Assembly (NCBI GenBank): GCA_022393335.1
Contig: JAJEKB010000981.1
Coordinates: forward strand, 49,887-113,886
Reading direction: 5' to 3'
Length of the DNA stretch: 64,000 nucleotides
Source: Macrotrachela quadricornifera
Lineage: Eukaryota; Rotifera; Eurotatoria; Philodinida; Philodinidae
The position numbers were made by a program, and so were the translations under genes. Numbering within the stretch: position 1 is the first letter of the stretch; every line of letters starts with the position of its first letter. Below, piece after piece: positions 1-12,885 of the stretch. A model generated the notes under the pieces. That model was not told the origin of the DNA. It saw nothing but the letters and a program-made list of their open reading frames with translations, and made no database searches.

Positions 1-131
1 TTATTGCTCCTATCGTTGCGGATCCAAGTATTGGATTTCTTGTTGCTGCAGTTATAATTTTGTTTGGATTGGTATTCTATTATCCGTTTGTTTACCGTAA
101 AATAGAATTACGATTTATTAGTAAGTTATGA
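1..131 (+). CDS. C-terminal end of an SLC7-type amino-acid transporter (partial)
   Basis: An open frame enters from the left edge in frame 3 and stops at 129-131. The 42 visible residues begin IAPIVADPSIGF, continue with a hydrophobic stretch and the segment FYYPFVYRK, and end in a short basic tail. The pattern of a last transmembrane helix introduced by an API-x(3)-P motif and followed by a bulky aromatic/basic exit matches the last helix of the SLC7 (LAT/y+LAT/b0,+AT) light-chain transporters of the APC superfamily. These are plasma-membrane amino-acid exchangers that pair with a 4F2hc or rBAT heavy chain. Only the last helix is present, so the subfamily and substrate cannot be decided. The gene converges with the CCP gene on the other strand, 211 bp away. 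Confidence 0.55.
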   Translation, partial: IAPIVADPSIGFLVAAVIILFGLVFYYPFVYRKIELRFISKL

Positions 132-342
132 GGATGTATTTATTTTCGAATTTTACAATCATAAAAACAAATACATTTCTATTTTTAAGAAAAACTGAAT
201 GTCTTTCTTCAACAATTTTTCAAACTACAACGAGCACAAGTACATATTCAATGACAAAACCATTAATTTTTTTGTAGATATTTTTTCAATATAAGAAAAC
301 CAAATAAAGATTAAACTTGTTTATCATCTTAAGTTTTCTAAA

Positions 343-3300
343 TTATTCCTTAAGTTGACATTTAGGTAACGATTTATATTGCCATTGATTATTTTGACAT
401 TCAATATCAATAACTTGAGAAGATGAATCCATTAGAAATGCATTTACATGACATGAATATCTTGTTAATAAATAATATTTAACATCACTATGTGTAACAT
501 AAGATTCAGCACTTTTCCAACCATTTTCAATTGTATCAGGCATTGGTTCGAGACAACCATTTGCTAAATAAATAAGTGAAAAAGAATATGATTCGGAAAG
601 AAAATATAAATACGTACGAATACATCTTGGTCGTGGTCCCCATCGACCATTTCTACATTGAATATGTAATGGACCTGATTGTGGATCATGAATAAAATTC
701 TCAAGACATCGATATGTAGCTCTACTACCATCATCATAGTAACCATCAGTAGTTAATTTAGCATAAATTTGTGTACGAGCATTTGGAATCGTAATTGTAC
801 TTTGACATCGACGTTTGAAAGGAGCTAGAAATACATAAATATGAATCTATCAAATATATTTAATACATACTGATGCATGATTGTGGAGGTATCGACCACT
901 GACCATTATCAAGACAAGTCATATTAAAAAATGAATTTGTATCAGTAATTTTATTAAAACAATTTAAAACAATAAATGATCCAGGAATAGCTTCATTTGT
1001 TGATGTATCAAATACATTTATTAATGAATCAATAATTGTACTTCTAGCTGAATCAATTGGTGGTGGAAGTGAACATCGAGGTTTTTCTTTTAAAAGAAAA
1101 CGAAAATAAATTTTTGTATAAAAGAAATTATCTTACCAATACAAATTATTTTTGGATGAAAAATATTATTGTGACATGTTATTCGAAATGGTTCATTTTC
1201 TGTAGTATTACTTATAAAACCTAATTGACAAATAAATGTAAGTGATCCACTATACATTGTTTCATTATTTATATTATATTTTATTGTATCATCACTTAAT
1301 AATTGAGCATGTTCAATTTGAGGTAATTTTTTACAATATGAAACAGTTTGACGAATTTGTCGATTACTAGTATTTATAAATCCAGTTGATAAAAAGATAT
1401 TTTCATTTGAAAAATTCATTAGGGGTAAATTTTTATCTAGATTCATAGTAATATTGTTTTCTTCTGTTGTATTAAATGGAATTATTGAAGTATTGAAGAC
1501 AATTACTTCTCTAGTTTCACTTTCTATAATATAAGTTTTAAATATTTCATCAAAATCTTTCTATTTATTCTAAGAAAATTACAAACTATTTAATCATATA
1601 TAAATCTCATAATCACTAGGTTTTTTTTATAGAAATTAACTTTTATTTTTATTAACTTACTCAATTGACATATTGTTTTATTGATTGTATCAATTGTCCA
1701 TGTTCCATTCATAGAACAAATAATAAAATTTGATTGATTAAATAAAGATTCATATCCAGATTGACATTTAAAAAAGAGAATAGTACCAACATCATATGTT
1801 TTATTTAATTCCAATGGAATCATAATGGAATTTGGAATAAATGGTATATCATTTGAATTACAAACAATAGTATTAGTTGTATCAATTAATTCCATATTAT
1901 TTTCAATTTCTATTGTTTTTGTTGAATATTGATTTATATTCAAATTTATTGTAAAATTTTCTTGTAAACGTGAAAAATTATCATTTTTTATCCATAATTC
2001 TTCATTTTCAGATGTTATTTTTTGAATTGCTTATTTTCAAAATATATATATATATATATATTCTAAAAAATAAAAGAATATTTTTTACTATATTACCTCG
2101 ACATATTGGTATTCCTGTCCATGTATTTGTATAACGTTGACATTGAATTTTTAATGGTGGACTTAATGGATCATGTTCAAAATTTGGTAAACAAACTCGT
2201 AGAACATATGAATTATAAATAAATGCTAATGGATCATGAATATATTGAAGAGAAACTAAATAAAAATAAAATAATTTTAATTAATTATATTTTTCTTTCT
2301 AAATTTACCATTATAAACGTATGAATTTATAACTTGTGATTCAATTTCAAGTAAATCTTGTTTTAAACATGTTGGAATTTCTTAGAAAAAAAAGTTTGTA
2401 CGTTTTTTGTATTTCTATATTTATTTTAATATTTAATTTACCATGACAATCAATTGCATTTGTCCATGTACCATTTAAACATTCACTTACAATTTGATCA
2501 TTGTCATATAATGTTTCAAAACCATAATTACATTCATAAACAATTACACCTGTATATGTTTGATCTTCCCAAATAGTAACATTGTATAAAGCAATATAAC
2601 CATTTTTAATATAAACGGGATAAGTACATCGTATATTTTGTTCAGTTTGATAAACAACTATATGAATAGAATCATATAGAAAATAATTTGAGGAAAAAGA
2701 AATACATAAATCTTACATTCACAGAGTGGTAATGAAGACCATGAACCAGAATTTAGACATTCAACAATAAGAAATGTTTTACCATCATGTAAACGATAAC
2801 CATCTTCACAAGTGTATTCAAGATTACTTCCAACCTAGAAGAAAAATTTTGGAATTAATTCATAACAATTTACCACATAAGCTGAAATGAATAAGAAAAA
2901 TCTTGACTTGAATTGCCTTGAAACAAATCAAATTATCAAGCATTGACTCAACAGTGCATATTTATCATTGACTGTTAATCATTATTTTTTTTATTGAGAT
3001 CGTCAGAGTTTGTTTTCTGTATTAGTTGTCTCCAAACTAAAACTACTGGATAGTATGAACCTTCTGTCATACGAAGCATACCATTTACCTAAGTTTTTTC
3101 ATAAATCAAATCAACTAACTTTTTCAAAGTCATGAGTTGTGAAAGAATCTGTGCCTGAAACTACCAGATATAAAAACTGTTACAGCAGATATTAGTTATA
3201 TATCTGAGGTAAATAAAATAGATGACTAGATAGTGAAAGAAGTTAACATCAAAAGATCATCGAGAGAACTTTTGATTTCATTTAGCAAAAATAACTTTTA

Positions 3301-4756
3301 CATGATCAACAGACCCAAAATTGTCAGTATGTGGAAAGAAAGATGAGGATTACTATTCTCTTCATTCTCAATTGCACAGGTGAATGAAGATATTATATCA
3401 ATCTCTTGCAAATTTGGTTCGACTGCAGGTATTACTCAACTCAGTTTCGGTTGATGATTCACTATTGATTGATGTAGTAAAAAACTGATTTTACAAAGTC
3501 AAAACGTATAGTCATATAGAAAGAATATTTTAAACTAAAGTAAATGAATAATCTATTACAGACTATAATTTGTAGTTAAGTGTTGATTTTAGATCTTGAT
3601 CTGTTATATTACTATAAATAAAAATCTAAAATCATCATTCATTAAGGAATATTAATTTAGATGTTTTCAGACTTCAGAATATCATTGAAATGATTATTAA
3701 GATATTAAATAAGAATAACAGAAATTGAAATCATTTCTTAAGTAAATAATGATAGATTTTTTTAATCGAAAAATAATTTCAATATCAACTTTCATCTCTA
3801 CATATTCTAAAGGGAATTAACATCAACTTGATTAATTATGCAAAATGGTATATAGATCATGTCTTATCGACACAAAGCTATTGAATAAGAGATGAGATAG
3901 AATTTGAATAAAACATCATCGAAAAGAACAGTACTAATAATGGATAATAGAGAGTATTTCTTACGATTATGAAGTCATATTTTATATACCTACCATATGT
4001 AATTGTCGATTTTTTTCTGAAAATTTAAAATTCATTTGAGTAATACGTGATCGAGGTGGTATATGTAATTTCGAATAATCACATGTTGCTTCGACTTCTA
4101 TATTATAGAAAACAAACATTCTTAATTAAAAATATGAATAAATTCGAATAATTATTTACGTCTACAACTAGGCATTGATGTCCAGGAACCATCATTTTGA
4201 CATTGAATAATAAGAGATCCACTTGAACTAGGATCAAATTCATAATAATCGATACAATGTAAAGTAATAGTTGAACCAACAACAATTTGTTGAGGATCAT
4301 TTTGAAAAAGAGTTATATTATTCGACTCAATCATAGTATTTGATGGATAAGATTTAATAGGTGAGCATCGTTTTTTTGCTAAAGAAAATATTAAAAATAA
4401 GAAAAAGAAAAATTAAATACAAAACATATGATAATATACGAATGCATTGAGCCATATTTGACCATACTCCTTTTTGACAAGTAACAGTTTTGTTTCCAAT
4501 AAGATCAAAACCAGGTAAACACATATATTCCATATTACCTAAATAACCTTGTCCAGTATAAAATGAAACTCGATCACGTTTTATTAATCCATTAATTAAT
4601 TTAGGTGGTAGATTTTTGCAGAAAAGAAATGTTTCTATATATATTAATAAAAAAATTTTCACATAAAAAAAAATGAAATTATATTTAGTTTTTACCATCA
4701 AAATCAGCCAAACATAAACTAAAGATTAAAACATAAACAGTAGATTTAAATAACAT
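343..4756 (-). CDS. Secreted protein with ten CCP/sushi modules
   Basis: This is a multi-exon gene whose first exon (4696-4756) encodes a signal peptide starting MLFKSTVYVL and rich in Leu/Phe. The next exon (4440-4634) carries the first CCP module, and modules follow one another down to the stop at 343. I count ten. Each has the CCP skeleton: a Cys, Pro, an Asn-Gly-like turn, Tyr-x-Cys, a Gly-Phe/Tyr, an internal Cys, Gly-x-Trp and a final Cys. Examples are GSWTSMPSC near 4170, GTWTNAIDC near 2460 and NQWQYKSLPKC at the end. Module 3 is split by an unusually long intron (about 2837-3990), the others by short ones. There is no transmembrane segment or GPI-like tail after module 10, so the product is probably secreted. 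CCP arrays bind complement-like or adhesion partners, but no specific partner can be named. Modules 6 and 7 carry long Asn/Thr-rich spacers with many N-glycosylation sequons. Exon borders are inferred from GT/AG sites. Confidence 0.75.
2837..3990 (-). other. Long intron inside CCP module 3
   Basis: This stretch of about 1.15 kb separates the N-terminal half of the third CCP module (ending near 3991, donor GTAGGT) from its C-terminal half (starting near 2836 after a TTCTAG acceptor). Neighbouring introns are about 50-70 bp, so this one is some twenty times longer. I see no convincing reading frame, inverted repeat or RNA gene in it. An old, decayed transposon insertion is possible but not demonstrated. 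Confidence 0.5.
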
Positions 4757-5195
4757 GTTGTTTTCAGTGCAAGAAATAATAATAGACTGAACTTTGTAAG
4801 GATGGTGATATATATAACACATCACGCTTCTAAAATTCTCATGAGAATTGACGAACGACGCATTTTTTTTTTTATTTATAGCAAGATTAATTAATGCATG
4901 GAGAAAAAAACTCTATTAATCGAATTCATAACAAATGAAAATCAAATGAAATATATTAGTTCATATTTATGTAATGATTTATTGTGCAAATTAGAAGCTT
5001 CATTTTAGACAGTAAATTATTAATTTAAAAAAGAACTATAAACATGTATTATTGAATAGATTGTCATTGTTTATTGAAATAATAGTATAAAGAAACCCAT
5101 TGAAAATAAGTTTTTAATGATTTTTCATGATGTACTTATTACATATATAAAAACGATTAAATAGAGTAGAACAAACTTGATATACTGCATTTTAT

Positions 5196-5611
5196 TTATG
5201 TTATCTTTTTTTTTCTGAGCATATTGATGAATTCATTTTCTTCATCCTTTAAAGAACGAATGTGTTGCACTGAAAGAAATATAATAGTTTGAAATTCATC
5301 ATATAGATTTAATAATTTCTCTTCTTTCCATTAAAGTTAGATACATTGATTAGACAATAGCATTCTTAAATAATCAGATAAAGTTAATATTATTTAACAA
5401 TGGTTTTTAAATTATATGATCACGCCTTTTTTTGATTATCTTGCTCATATAGTCTAAACGCATTATAAATTCTTTTGTCAACATAACCTTGACTGATAAA
5501 AATATCATGATAATGTATATTATCTTTCTTCATCAAATAGAATAATATGTCTGCTATTAACTGATGTAGATGATTCATCTCATCATTTTCATAATAAATT
5601 GAATGGTTCAT
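5196..5611 (-). CDS. Possible small two-exon gene, function unknown
   Basis: An ATG at 5611 opens a frame beginning MNHSIYYENDEM that continues for 63 codons without splicing. A better model uses a donor after 5488 (CAAG|GTTATG) and an acceptor before 5269 preceded by TTTCTTTCAG. It joins in phase 1 to a charged helix (QHIRSLKDEENEF) and stops at 5196-5198. An AATAAA follows three bases after the stop. The predicted protein of about 65 residues is helical and charged, with no signal peptide or recognised domain. It lies alone between the promoters of the divergent CCP and NPL4 genes. The compact acceptor and poly(A)-like signal are the main support, and it may be a chance frame. Confidence 0.3.
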
Positions 5612-6425
5612 TCATTCACATGATTTCACAAATGGATTAAATTAAAAGATTTTTGCATAGAAAAATTAGGTATAACTTATAACATCATTATATCATATTT
5701 TCACACATAACGCTTTTTATTTTTTCTACTCTTTTTAGTGATATTGACTAGCATCATTTTTATCGTGAATAATTAAATTCAAAAATTCAGTTGACGAACA
5801 ACTTAGATAGTTGATACAAACGTAAGTAATTATAATCTTGACTCAAATCTGTAAATTTTTTAAGAGTTAAAATGTTTCATAAGTATAACATTCTGATTGT
5901 CTCAGATAATTAAAACCTAGCACCATCTATCAATTTTTCTAACAATACTCCATATAATATTTTATAAAAATCTTGTTTATGTTTTACTGGTTCTGAATAC
6001 GCATAAATGTTAATGAAGAATATGTTGGTAAAAACAAAATCTTTATACACTGCATTTGGAAATTAACCATTAAAAGGCAGGTGATTCTGAATCATGAATC
6101 AGTTGACATCAAAACTTTCATTATAAATGAGTAACTGAATTGGCATTTTCCATCAATTATTTCATAGAACACCAATAAAATTTCAGTATATAACCCTTAT
6201 CATAAATCAGCTGATAGTTTATCTTAGCAGCAAAATGCAGAATAATCATACTATTATTTTGAATTTTAATTCAAGAAAAACAAAATATACTGTTTTTAAA
6301 AATATTTGCAAATATGTCTCTATCGTCTGACTCGATTAATGTATGATAATAAATTTTTTTAACATTCTGTCATTTATTTATTTTATTGTTTAGGTTCTTT
6401 TTTTCCAACATAGAAGGAAGATCAA

Positions 6426-9400
6426 ATGTCAAAAACATTTGTAAGAATTAAATATTTTTATTTTTAATAATTTAATTAAAAAAAAACATGAATATTTAGG
6501 TTTTAAGAATTCAATCAGCTCAAGGTATTAAAAGAATTGATATAAATTCGCAAGACACATATAAAAAATTATATGAAAAAGTAATTTACATTATTATTAA
6601 AAGTAAAATATTTTTTTATTTGTTTTAGGTTGCTCATGCACATACAGTATCATCATCAGATAATTTTATTTTATATAGAGAACAAAATAAAAAATCACCT
6701 ATTGATTGTTCAAATATAAAAATAAATTTTCGGTTTGAGAAAAACTATTTAAAACAAAATATTAAAACATAATTTTATTTTTGTTATTTAAAGACATGGT
6801 GATATGATTTATCTTGTTCCAAATGATGATAATTTATTTTCCAAAGAAGACAATTTTTCATTTGTTATTAAATCTGATATATTATCAGATAATTCATCAT
6901 CACAATTAAATTTTTTATCAAACTTAATCGATATTAAAGAAGATGATGTTGATATACAATTAGATCAAATCGATGGAAAAATACCCCGACAAATAGATTC
7001 AAAATTGTATGAAGTAGAAAAAAGAAATGAAATTTTATTTTTAATATACTTTGTATTGTAGATGTCAACATAATAAATATGGAAAATGTTTATATTGTAT
7101 ACCAATTGAACCATATGATGAAGAATATTTAAAAAATCATAATCCACCAATAAAATATATGTCTTTTCAAGCTTATATTAGAAAATTACGAAATTTAACA
7201 CCTGGTGATAAGTAAACATTATTAATTAAAATTTCTTTTTTTGTTTATTATTTGTATAGAGATAAACTTTCTAGTTTGAAAAATATTAGTTGTTCAATTA
7301 AAGATAAATGCACAGCAGGTCATTCTCCATGGCCAAAAGGTAGAAAATAATTGTCTATGAAAGAAATTTTTTTAAAAATTTCTATAGGAGTATGTACAAA
7401 ATGTCAACCAAGTCCGGTCACACTTATGCGACAGGTAAATATTTAAAGTCATTTTACGAATATGAATGTATTCTTTAAAATAATAGATTCATTTGAAGAT
7501 TTTAACTTTCAGAAGTACAGTAGATGTTCTAACTAAAGATCTATCAATAATTCAAGCTCAATATTTTTATTTTTAACTTATCATAAGTTAACTACGTTTT
7601 ACTATGTGTTTTCGACTGAATTTTTTGATAAAAAAATCTATTTTCATTGATCTCTACAAAGCTTTGTTCTTTTATCAAAAATTGTCGGTAAAAATCCTGC
7701 AAAAACTTGTTAGAAGAATCTGACATACTCGATTCGATGCGATTTCATCGTCTCTTTCAATTGGTAACAACTGAAGCTTTCTATCTAGTTTCTTTTGAAT
7801 AGCTTTCAAAACATGCTTACATTTTCTTTTTTGAAATGAGCTTTAATGCTTAAGATACATAACTTAGACAAAATAAAAGAACAGCATTTTAGAAAGTATG
7901 AATAATAAAGATCTAATCAAGCCTACGGCAGATTGTAAATACCTTCAGCCTGTCTGATCATATAATTTTTCTACAGACTAATATAATAGTACTATTTAAA
8001 TAAAAATAAAAAATTGTATTTATAAGAAGGCAAAGAAATCGTATAAATTGTAATGAGTTAATTCCAAGAAACATCTATGAGTTGAGAGAATTCTATGTAC
8101 TTGTAGGGAATAAATAAATAAATAAAACTAGAGTTTAGAAAAAAAACGATTTTTTATATTATAAACTCTTTGAATAGATTTCGGAACTAGTCGAAGAAAA
8201 TTTGTTACGATTAAATATATTACAATAATATAAATATGAAATAGAAAATATGAAGAATTACGAAAAAAAATTCTTGTGAAATAATCACAATCAATGATTT
8301 TAATGCATAAACAATGATTGAATCAGATAGGTAGAAAAATTACATAAACAAATGAGCAATTAATAATGTGTAATAATATATAATTATATCTAATCAGAAT
8401 CATAAAAATTAATTTTTGACATAGTAGGATCAAATATATCTCCATTTTGTCATCCTATAATTACATCATCTATTCAAAAAATTATATTTTTTATTGAAAA
8501 TCGTGAAAACATAGGAGAGAGAGACCTAATATCCTGCTCAGACATCTAATGAGCAAGTCTTTCGAATTGCTTATGTAACATTGCGTGCCTTGAGAATATG
8601 TCAACAAACTCATCTCTATATTTTAACAGTAGTCAGAAGAATTTGCTCATAATTTCTAAACTACTATTCGCCTTTTGATTTGTCTTAATCACTAGTTTAC
8701 ATTGAATAGTTAGAGCTTTTGTTTTAGAAGAAAAACTTTATCTTCTTTTTTGATTATTTTTCATTTTCTACTAATATTCTTTTTAGCCATATCGTCATGT
8801 GGATAATATAATGTTTGAAAATGGAAATATGGTTGATCGTTTTCTAAATTATTGGCGTTCATCAGGTCATCAACGTATTGGTTTTCTCTATGGTCGATAT
8901 GAAGTTTATGAAAATGTTCCACTTGGTGTTCGAGCTATTGTTTCTAGTATATATGAACCACCACAAGTTGAAAATAGTTTTATTTTAATTTAAAATAAAA
9001 AACAGAATATTTTATTTTAGGATTCTTCAAAAGATAATGTTCAATTAATTTTTCCTGATCCACAGGAAGGAATTATTGATGAATTAGCACAACGTCTTGG
9101 TATTCGTCGTATTGGATGGATATTTACTGATCTTATACCGAATAATGGAAGATCAGGTAGTGGTCCTGTATTGTATCATCGAGGAAATATGGTACGAAAA
9201 AAAGAAAATAAAATTTTTAATTTATTGAAAAATTATTTTTTTATTCAATAGAATACATATTTTTTAACCGCACAAGAATGTATTATGTCTGGTTGGCTTC
9301 AAAATAAATATATAAATAGATGTAAATATTCACCAGATGGGTATTTTGGTTCAAAATTTGTAACTGTTGTTGTTACTGGAGATGTCAATGGACAAATTCA

Positions 9401-10380
9401 TTTTGAAGGATATCAAGTATCAAATCAATGTATGGCTTTAGTTAAATCAGAAATTTTACTTCCAGCTTATGATGCACCGGAATTAGGTTATATTAAAGAA
9501 ACAAGTTCTGAACAATATGTTCCAGATGTTTACTATAAAGTAAAATGAGAAAAAAAAATGATTTATTAAAATTTAGATTCTTTTTTTCGTGTGTGTTTTA
9601 TTAGGAAAAAGATTCATATAATAATGAAATAATGAAAATAGCTCGTCCATTACCTTTAGAATATTTAATTATTGATATTCCAATAGGTTTTCCAACAGCT
9701 AATGCACAGATACAATCAATATTTAATGATAATTGTTCAGTGATAAAACTACCATTTTGTGTTGAAAATCGAAAAGATATTAGTGAATTACAAGTAAGAT
9801 TATTTGATTGAATGAAATTTTTCTAGAAGAATTTCTTTTTACTATGAAATAGGATATGGATACATTTGCATTATATTTACAGCAATTTTCAGAGATTGAC
9901 ACGACAAAATCAAAGTTACAACCATATAAAGCAACAGATATTGTTTCTGATTTTCATTTATTGATATATCTTGTAGTCAACGATATTTTTCCATTTTCAA
10001 TAGTAAGACAAAAAATATAGGAAAAATGCTAGTTAAAATAAAAATTCTTTAGGAACGACTTAATCCATTACTTGAATCATTACGTATGAACGATCTTAAT
10101 GGTATTAAAAAATGGATGGAAGATGATGATTGGCAAGCACTTCTTCAACTTCTTCAAATACAATGTTAGTATAATCTTTCTTAATTAAACAAATATAATA
10201 TTTTACAAAAAAATAAAACTAATTTTAGTTCCACATTCATCATTATCAAATAATCATTTATCTTATACAGATTCGAATAACGAATCATCTCAATGGACTT
10301 GTTCACAATGTACTCTTCTCAATGATAATTCTAATAAAAAATGTGATATATGCTCATGTGAAAGATATATTTCATCATAA
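6426..10380 (+). CDS. NPLOC4: NPL4, ubiquitin-binding cofactor of p97/VCP
   Basis: NPL4 pairs with UFD1 to recruit polyubiquitinated clients to the p97/VCP ATPase for extraction from the ER membrane (ERAD), chromatin and other complexes. Domains in order are as follows. A ubiquitin-like domain is encoded at 6426-6800 ([13 protein letters not shown]). The zinc-finger NPL4 region follows, with [12 protein letters not shown] near 7060-7110 and [14 protein letters not shown] near 7390-7435. The MPN-type NPL4 domain runs from about 8790 ([17 protein letters not shown]) to 9790 and lacks the metal-binding JAMM histidines, as is normal for NPL4. At the C terminus is an NZF/RanBP2-type finger, W-x-C-x2-C-x10-C-x2-C (WTCSQCTLL), just before the stop. 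The ATG at 6426 begins a 15-nt coding exon (MSKTF). It is preceded by a pyrimidine tract and AG (TTTCCAACATAG) 12 bases upstream, so a 5' cis- or trans-splice site is likely. An intron of about 1.35 kb (7435-8787) is exceptional, the rest being short. Confidence 0.93.
7436..8787 (+). other. Long intron of NPL4
   Basis: This intron of about 1.35 kb lies between the zinc-finger part (ending LMRQ) and the MPN-like part (starting PYRHVDN) of NPL4. Other introns of the gene are 50-70 bp. I see no coding frame, terminal inverted repeats or obvious RNA gene inside it. Confidence 0.5.
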
Positions 10381-10522
10381 TATGATATTAAATTTTTATA
10401 TATCTTCATTTTATATTTTTTTTAAATATCGAAAATCTAGAGAAATATATTCAAATTCTATTTTATATTTTAGATAAATTTTGTTTAACCAAATAATAAA
10501 TTATTAGAGACAAGAATATATA

Positions 10523-12885
10523 ATGAATGTACTAGCTAATAGATCTAGTGTTGGTAATACGAATAGTGGTGATGGATCATCAGATAATACGGATCATTCT
10601 CAATGTAAAATTCTTACATTAACATTTAATCAAGATTGCACGTAAGATTTTTTAATATTTTCATCAATGAAAATTAATATTCGGATTTATAGATCATTGG
10701 CAATGGGTACAGTACAAACATATTGTTTATTTACAATCAGTCAAGAAAATAAAATTGATGATATTCATGATTGTGGTAAGTATTAAAAATGAATTTTATT
10801 TTGCTAAAAATTATTGATTGTAAAAAAAAATAGGAAAATACCGAGTTTTACATAGATCTATGACAGTTTTATATAGATTGAAAAATTGATCAGTAGTTTC
10901 AAATTTAATTATTGAGCTTTAAAATTTCTAGCTTAATATAAAACATATTAATTGAATTATAGATTAAACAAAAACAAATTGATGTCTAAAAATTCAAATT
11001 AGTTTAGAATTTTTTTTTTGCAATTGTTAGAGTTGTACATTCTAATTGATGATAAATTTTAATGAAAAACAGTTAGGAAAATAATTTTTATCATGAGAAA
11101 TCAGTGTTTGTTGAATCGAAATCCATGTAAATGTTCGTGTATTTTCTAATCATTAGCGGCTCTGCTATTGCTTAAAATTTTACTATAAGTTTTTCAAAAA
11201 TCTAATACTTTGAATTTATTTAGAAATTCAACCTTTCATAAATTCCTCATATCTTCGTAAGAAAAAGAAAATCTTGTACAATATATAAATAAAACATTTG
11301 TATAATGTTTTTTTTTTGTTTATTTTTTTTTTCTTCAATAGCATATGAAGAAGTTCGTATTCTTGAACGATTATTTTCAAGTTCATTGATTGCACTTGTT
11401 AGTAATCAAGCACCACGTAAATTAAAAGTATGTCATTTTAAAAAAGGTACAGAAATATGTTCATATTCATTTTCAAATACAATTCTTGCTGTTAAACTTA
11501 ATCGTTCGGTAAATAAATACAATTTTATTTATTAAAAATTTCTTTTTTTTTTTTATTTTGTTTTGTTATCATTTTTTAGAGACTTATTGTATGTTTGGAA
11601 GAAAGTATTTATATTCATAATATGCGTGATATGAAAGTATTACATACCATTCGTGAAGTATCATTAAATCATGATGGGCATTGTGCATTATCATCAAATG
11701 ATACTAATCCTTATTTAGCTTATTCAGGAAGTTCAATAACAGGTGAAGTACAAATATTTGATACAATTAATTTAGTTAGTAGAAGATATTATTTGAGATA
11801 AAGAAATATATTTTATTTTTTTTTATTTTATATAGAAACCAGGTGTTATGATAAGTGCTCATGAAAGTCCAATTGCTGCAATGGCATTTGATATGACTGG
11901 TACTCGAATAGCAACAGCATCAAATAAAGTATATATAGATATATAAAAGTTTTAAAGAAAAAAAAATTTTTTTCAAAAGGGAACAGTTATTCGTATTCAT
12001 AATGCTGTTGATGGTTCGCGTTTATATGAATTTCGTCGTGGAGTTCGGCGGTATGTTTAAATAATTTATCAATATTTATTGATTGATAAATATATATAAT
12101 TATTTAGAGTTGCAACTATTTATTCATTCGCATTCAGTCCTGATTCAATGTTTTTAGCAGCATCAAGTAATACAGGAACAATACATATATTTCGATTAAT
12201 TGATCCAAAAGAAAAGTATGTTTTTATTTTCTCGAGAAATTTTTTTCTAAAATTTCTTTTAGAGCACCGGAAGAAACAAGTTCATGGATGGGTTCAATTG
12301 GTCGTTTATTAGGTGATGTTGCATATTATTTACCAAAACAAACACATGAAGTTTTAACACAAGATCGTTCATTTGCAACTGTACATTTACAATCAACAGG
12401 AACAAAAACAATAATTGCAATGAATACGTAAATAATTTAATTCAAAAAAAAAATTAACTCTCTTTTTTTTGTTTTATTCCTTATTTAGTTTAAATAATAG
12501 ATTAAAATTATTTGTTGCTTGTTATGATGGTACCGTTTGTATTTATGAAGTAAATACAAATGATGGTGGTGAATGTAAACAAACTAGTCAACATTTTTTA
12601 TTTAATATGTCTCAAAATTCTAATAATCAACAAACAAATGATAAGCCAAATTCAGTTGGTAAGAAGGGTTTTTTTTTAAATTAAATATTTTTAATTTGAT
12701 TTTTTTTAGATGAATCTGCACGTGTTTATCCACCAAATTTATTAAGAAATGAAAATAATATTGTTCCACTTTCATCTGCATTAACAAATGAAAAACATCA
12801 AGATGATCAAACATATAATACTGCAATAGAAGAGCATAGTTTTCCTCAATTACCATCACCACCAGCAGCTGATGATGATGAATAA
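10523..12885 (+). CDS. WIPI2: WIPI/ATG18-family phosphoinositide-binding beta-propeller
   Basis: PROPPINs are seven-bladed WD propellers that bind PI3P and PI(3,5)P2 and act early in autophagosome formation; WIPI2 recruits ATG16L1. The lipid-binding FRRG signature is present as [10 protein letters not shown] near 12025-12055. It follows the conserved [14 protein letters not shown] and SNKGTVIRI blade and precedes [16 protein letters not shown]. The WIPI1/2-type block after the sixth blade is recognisable (YYLPKQ, then DRSFATV). The C-terminal blade has the GECK...QHFLFN pattern, followed by a low-complexity acidic tail ending PAADDDE. The ATG at 10523 starts a Ser/Asn/Asp-rich leader of about 30 residues before blade 1. 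The gene follows NPL4 on the same strand with only 142 bp between stop and start. An AATAAA lies in that gap, so separate transcripts are plausible. One intron (about 10777-11338) is longer than the others. WIPI2 rather than WIPI1 is a judgement from similarity. Confidence 0.88.
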
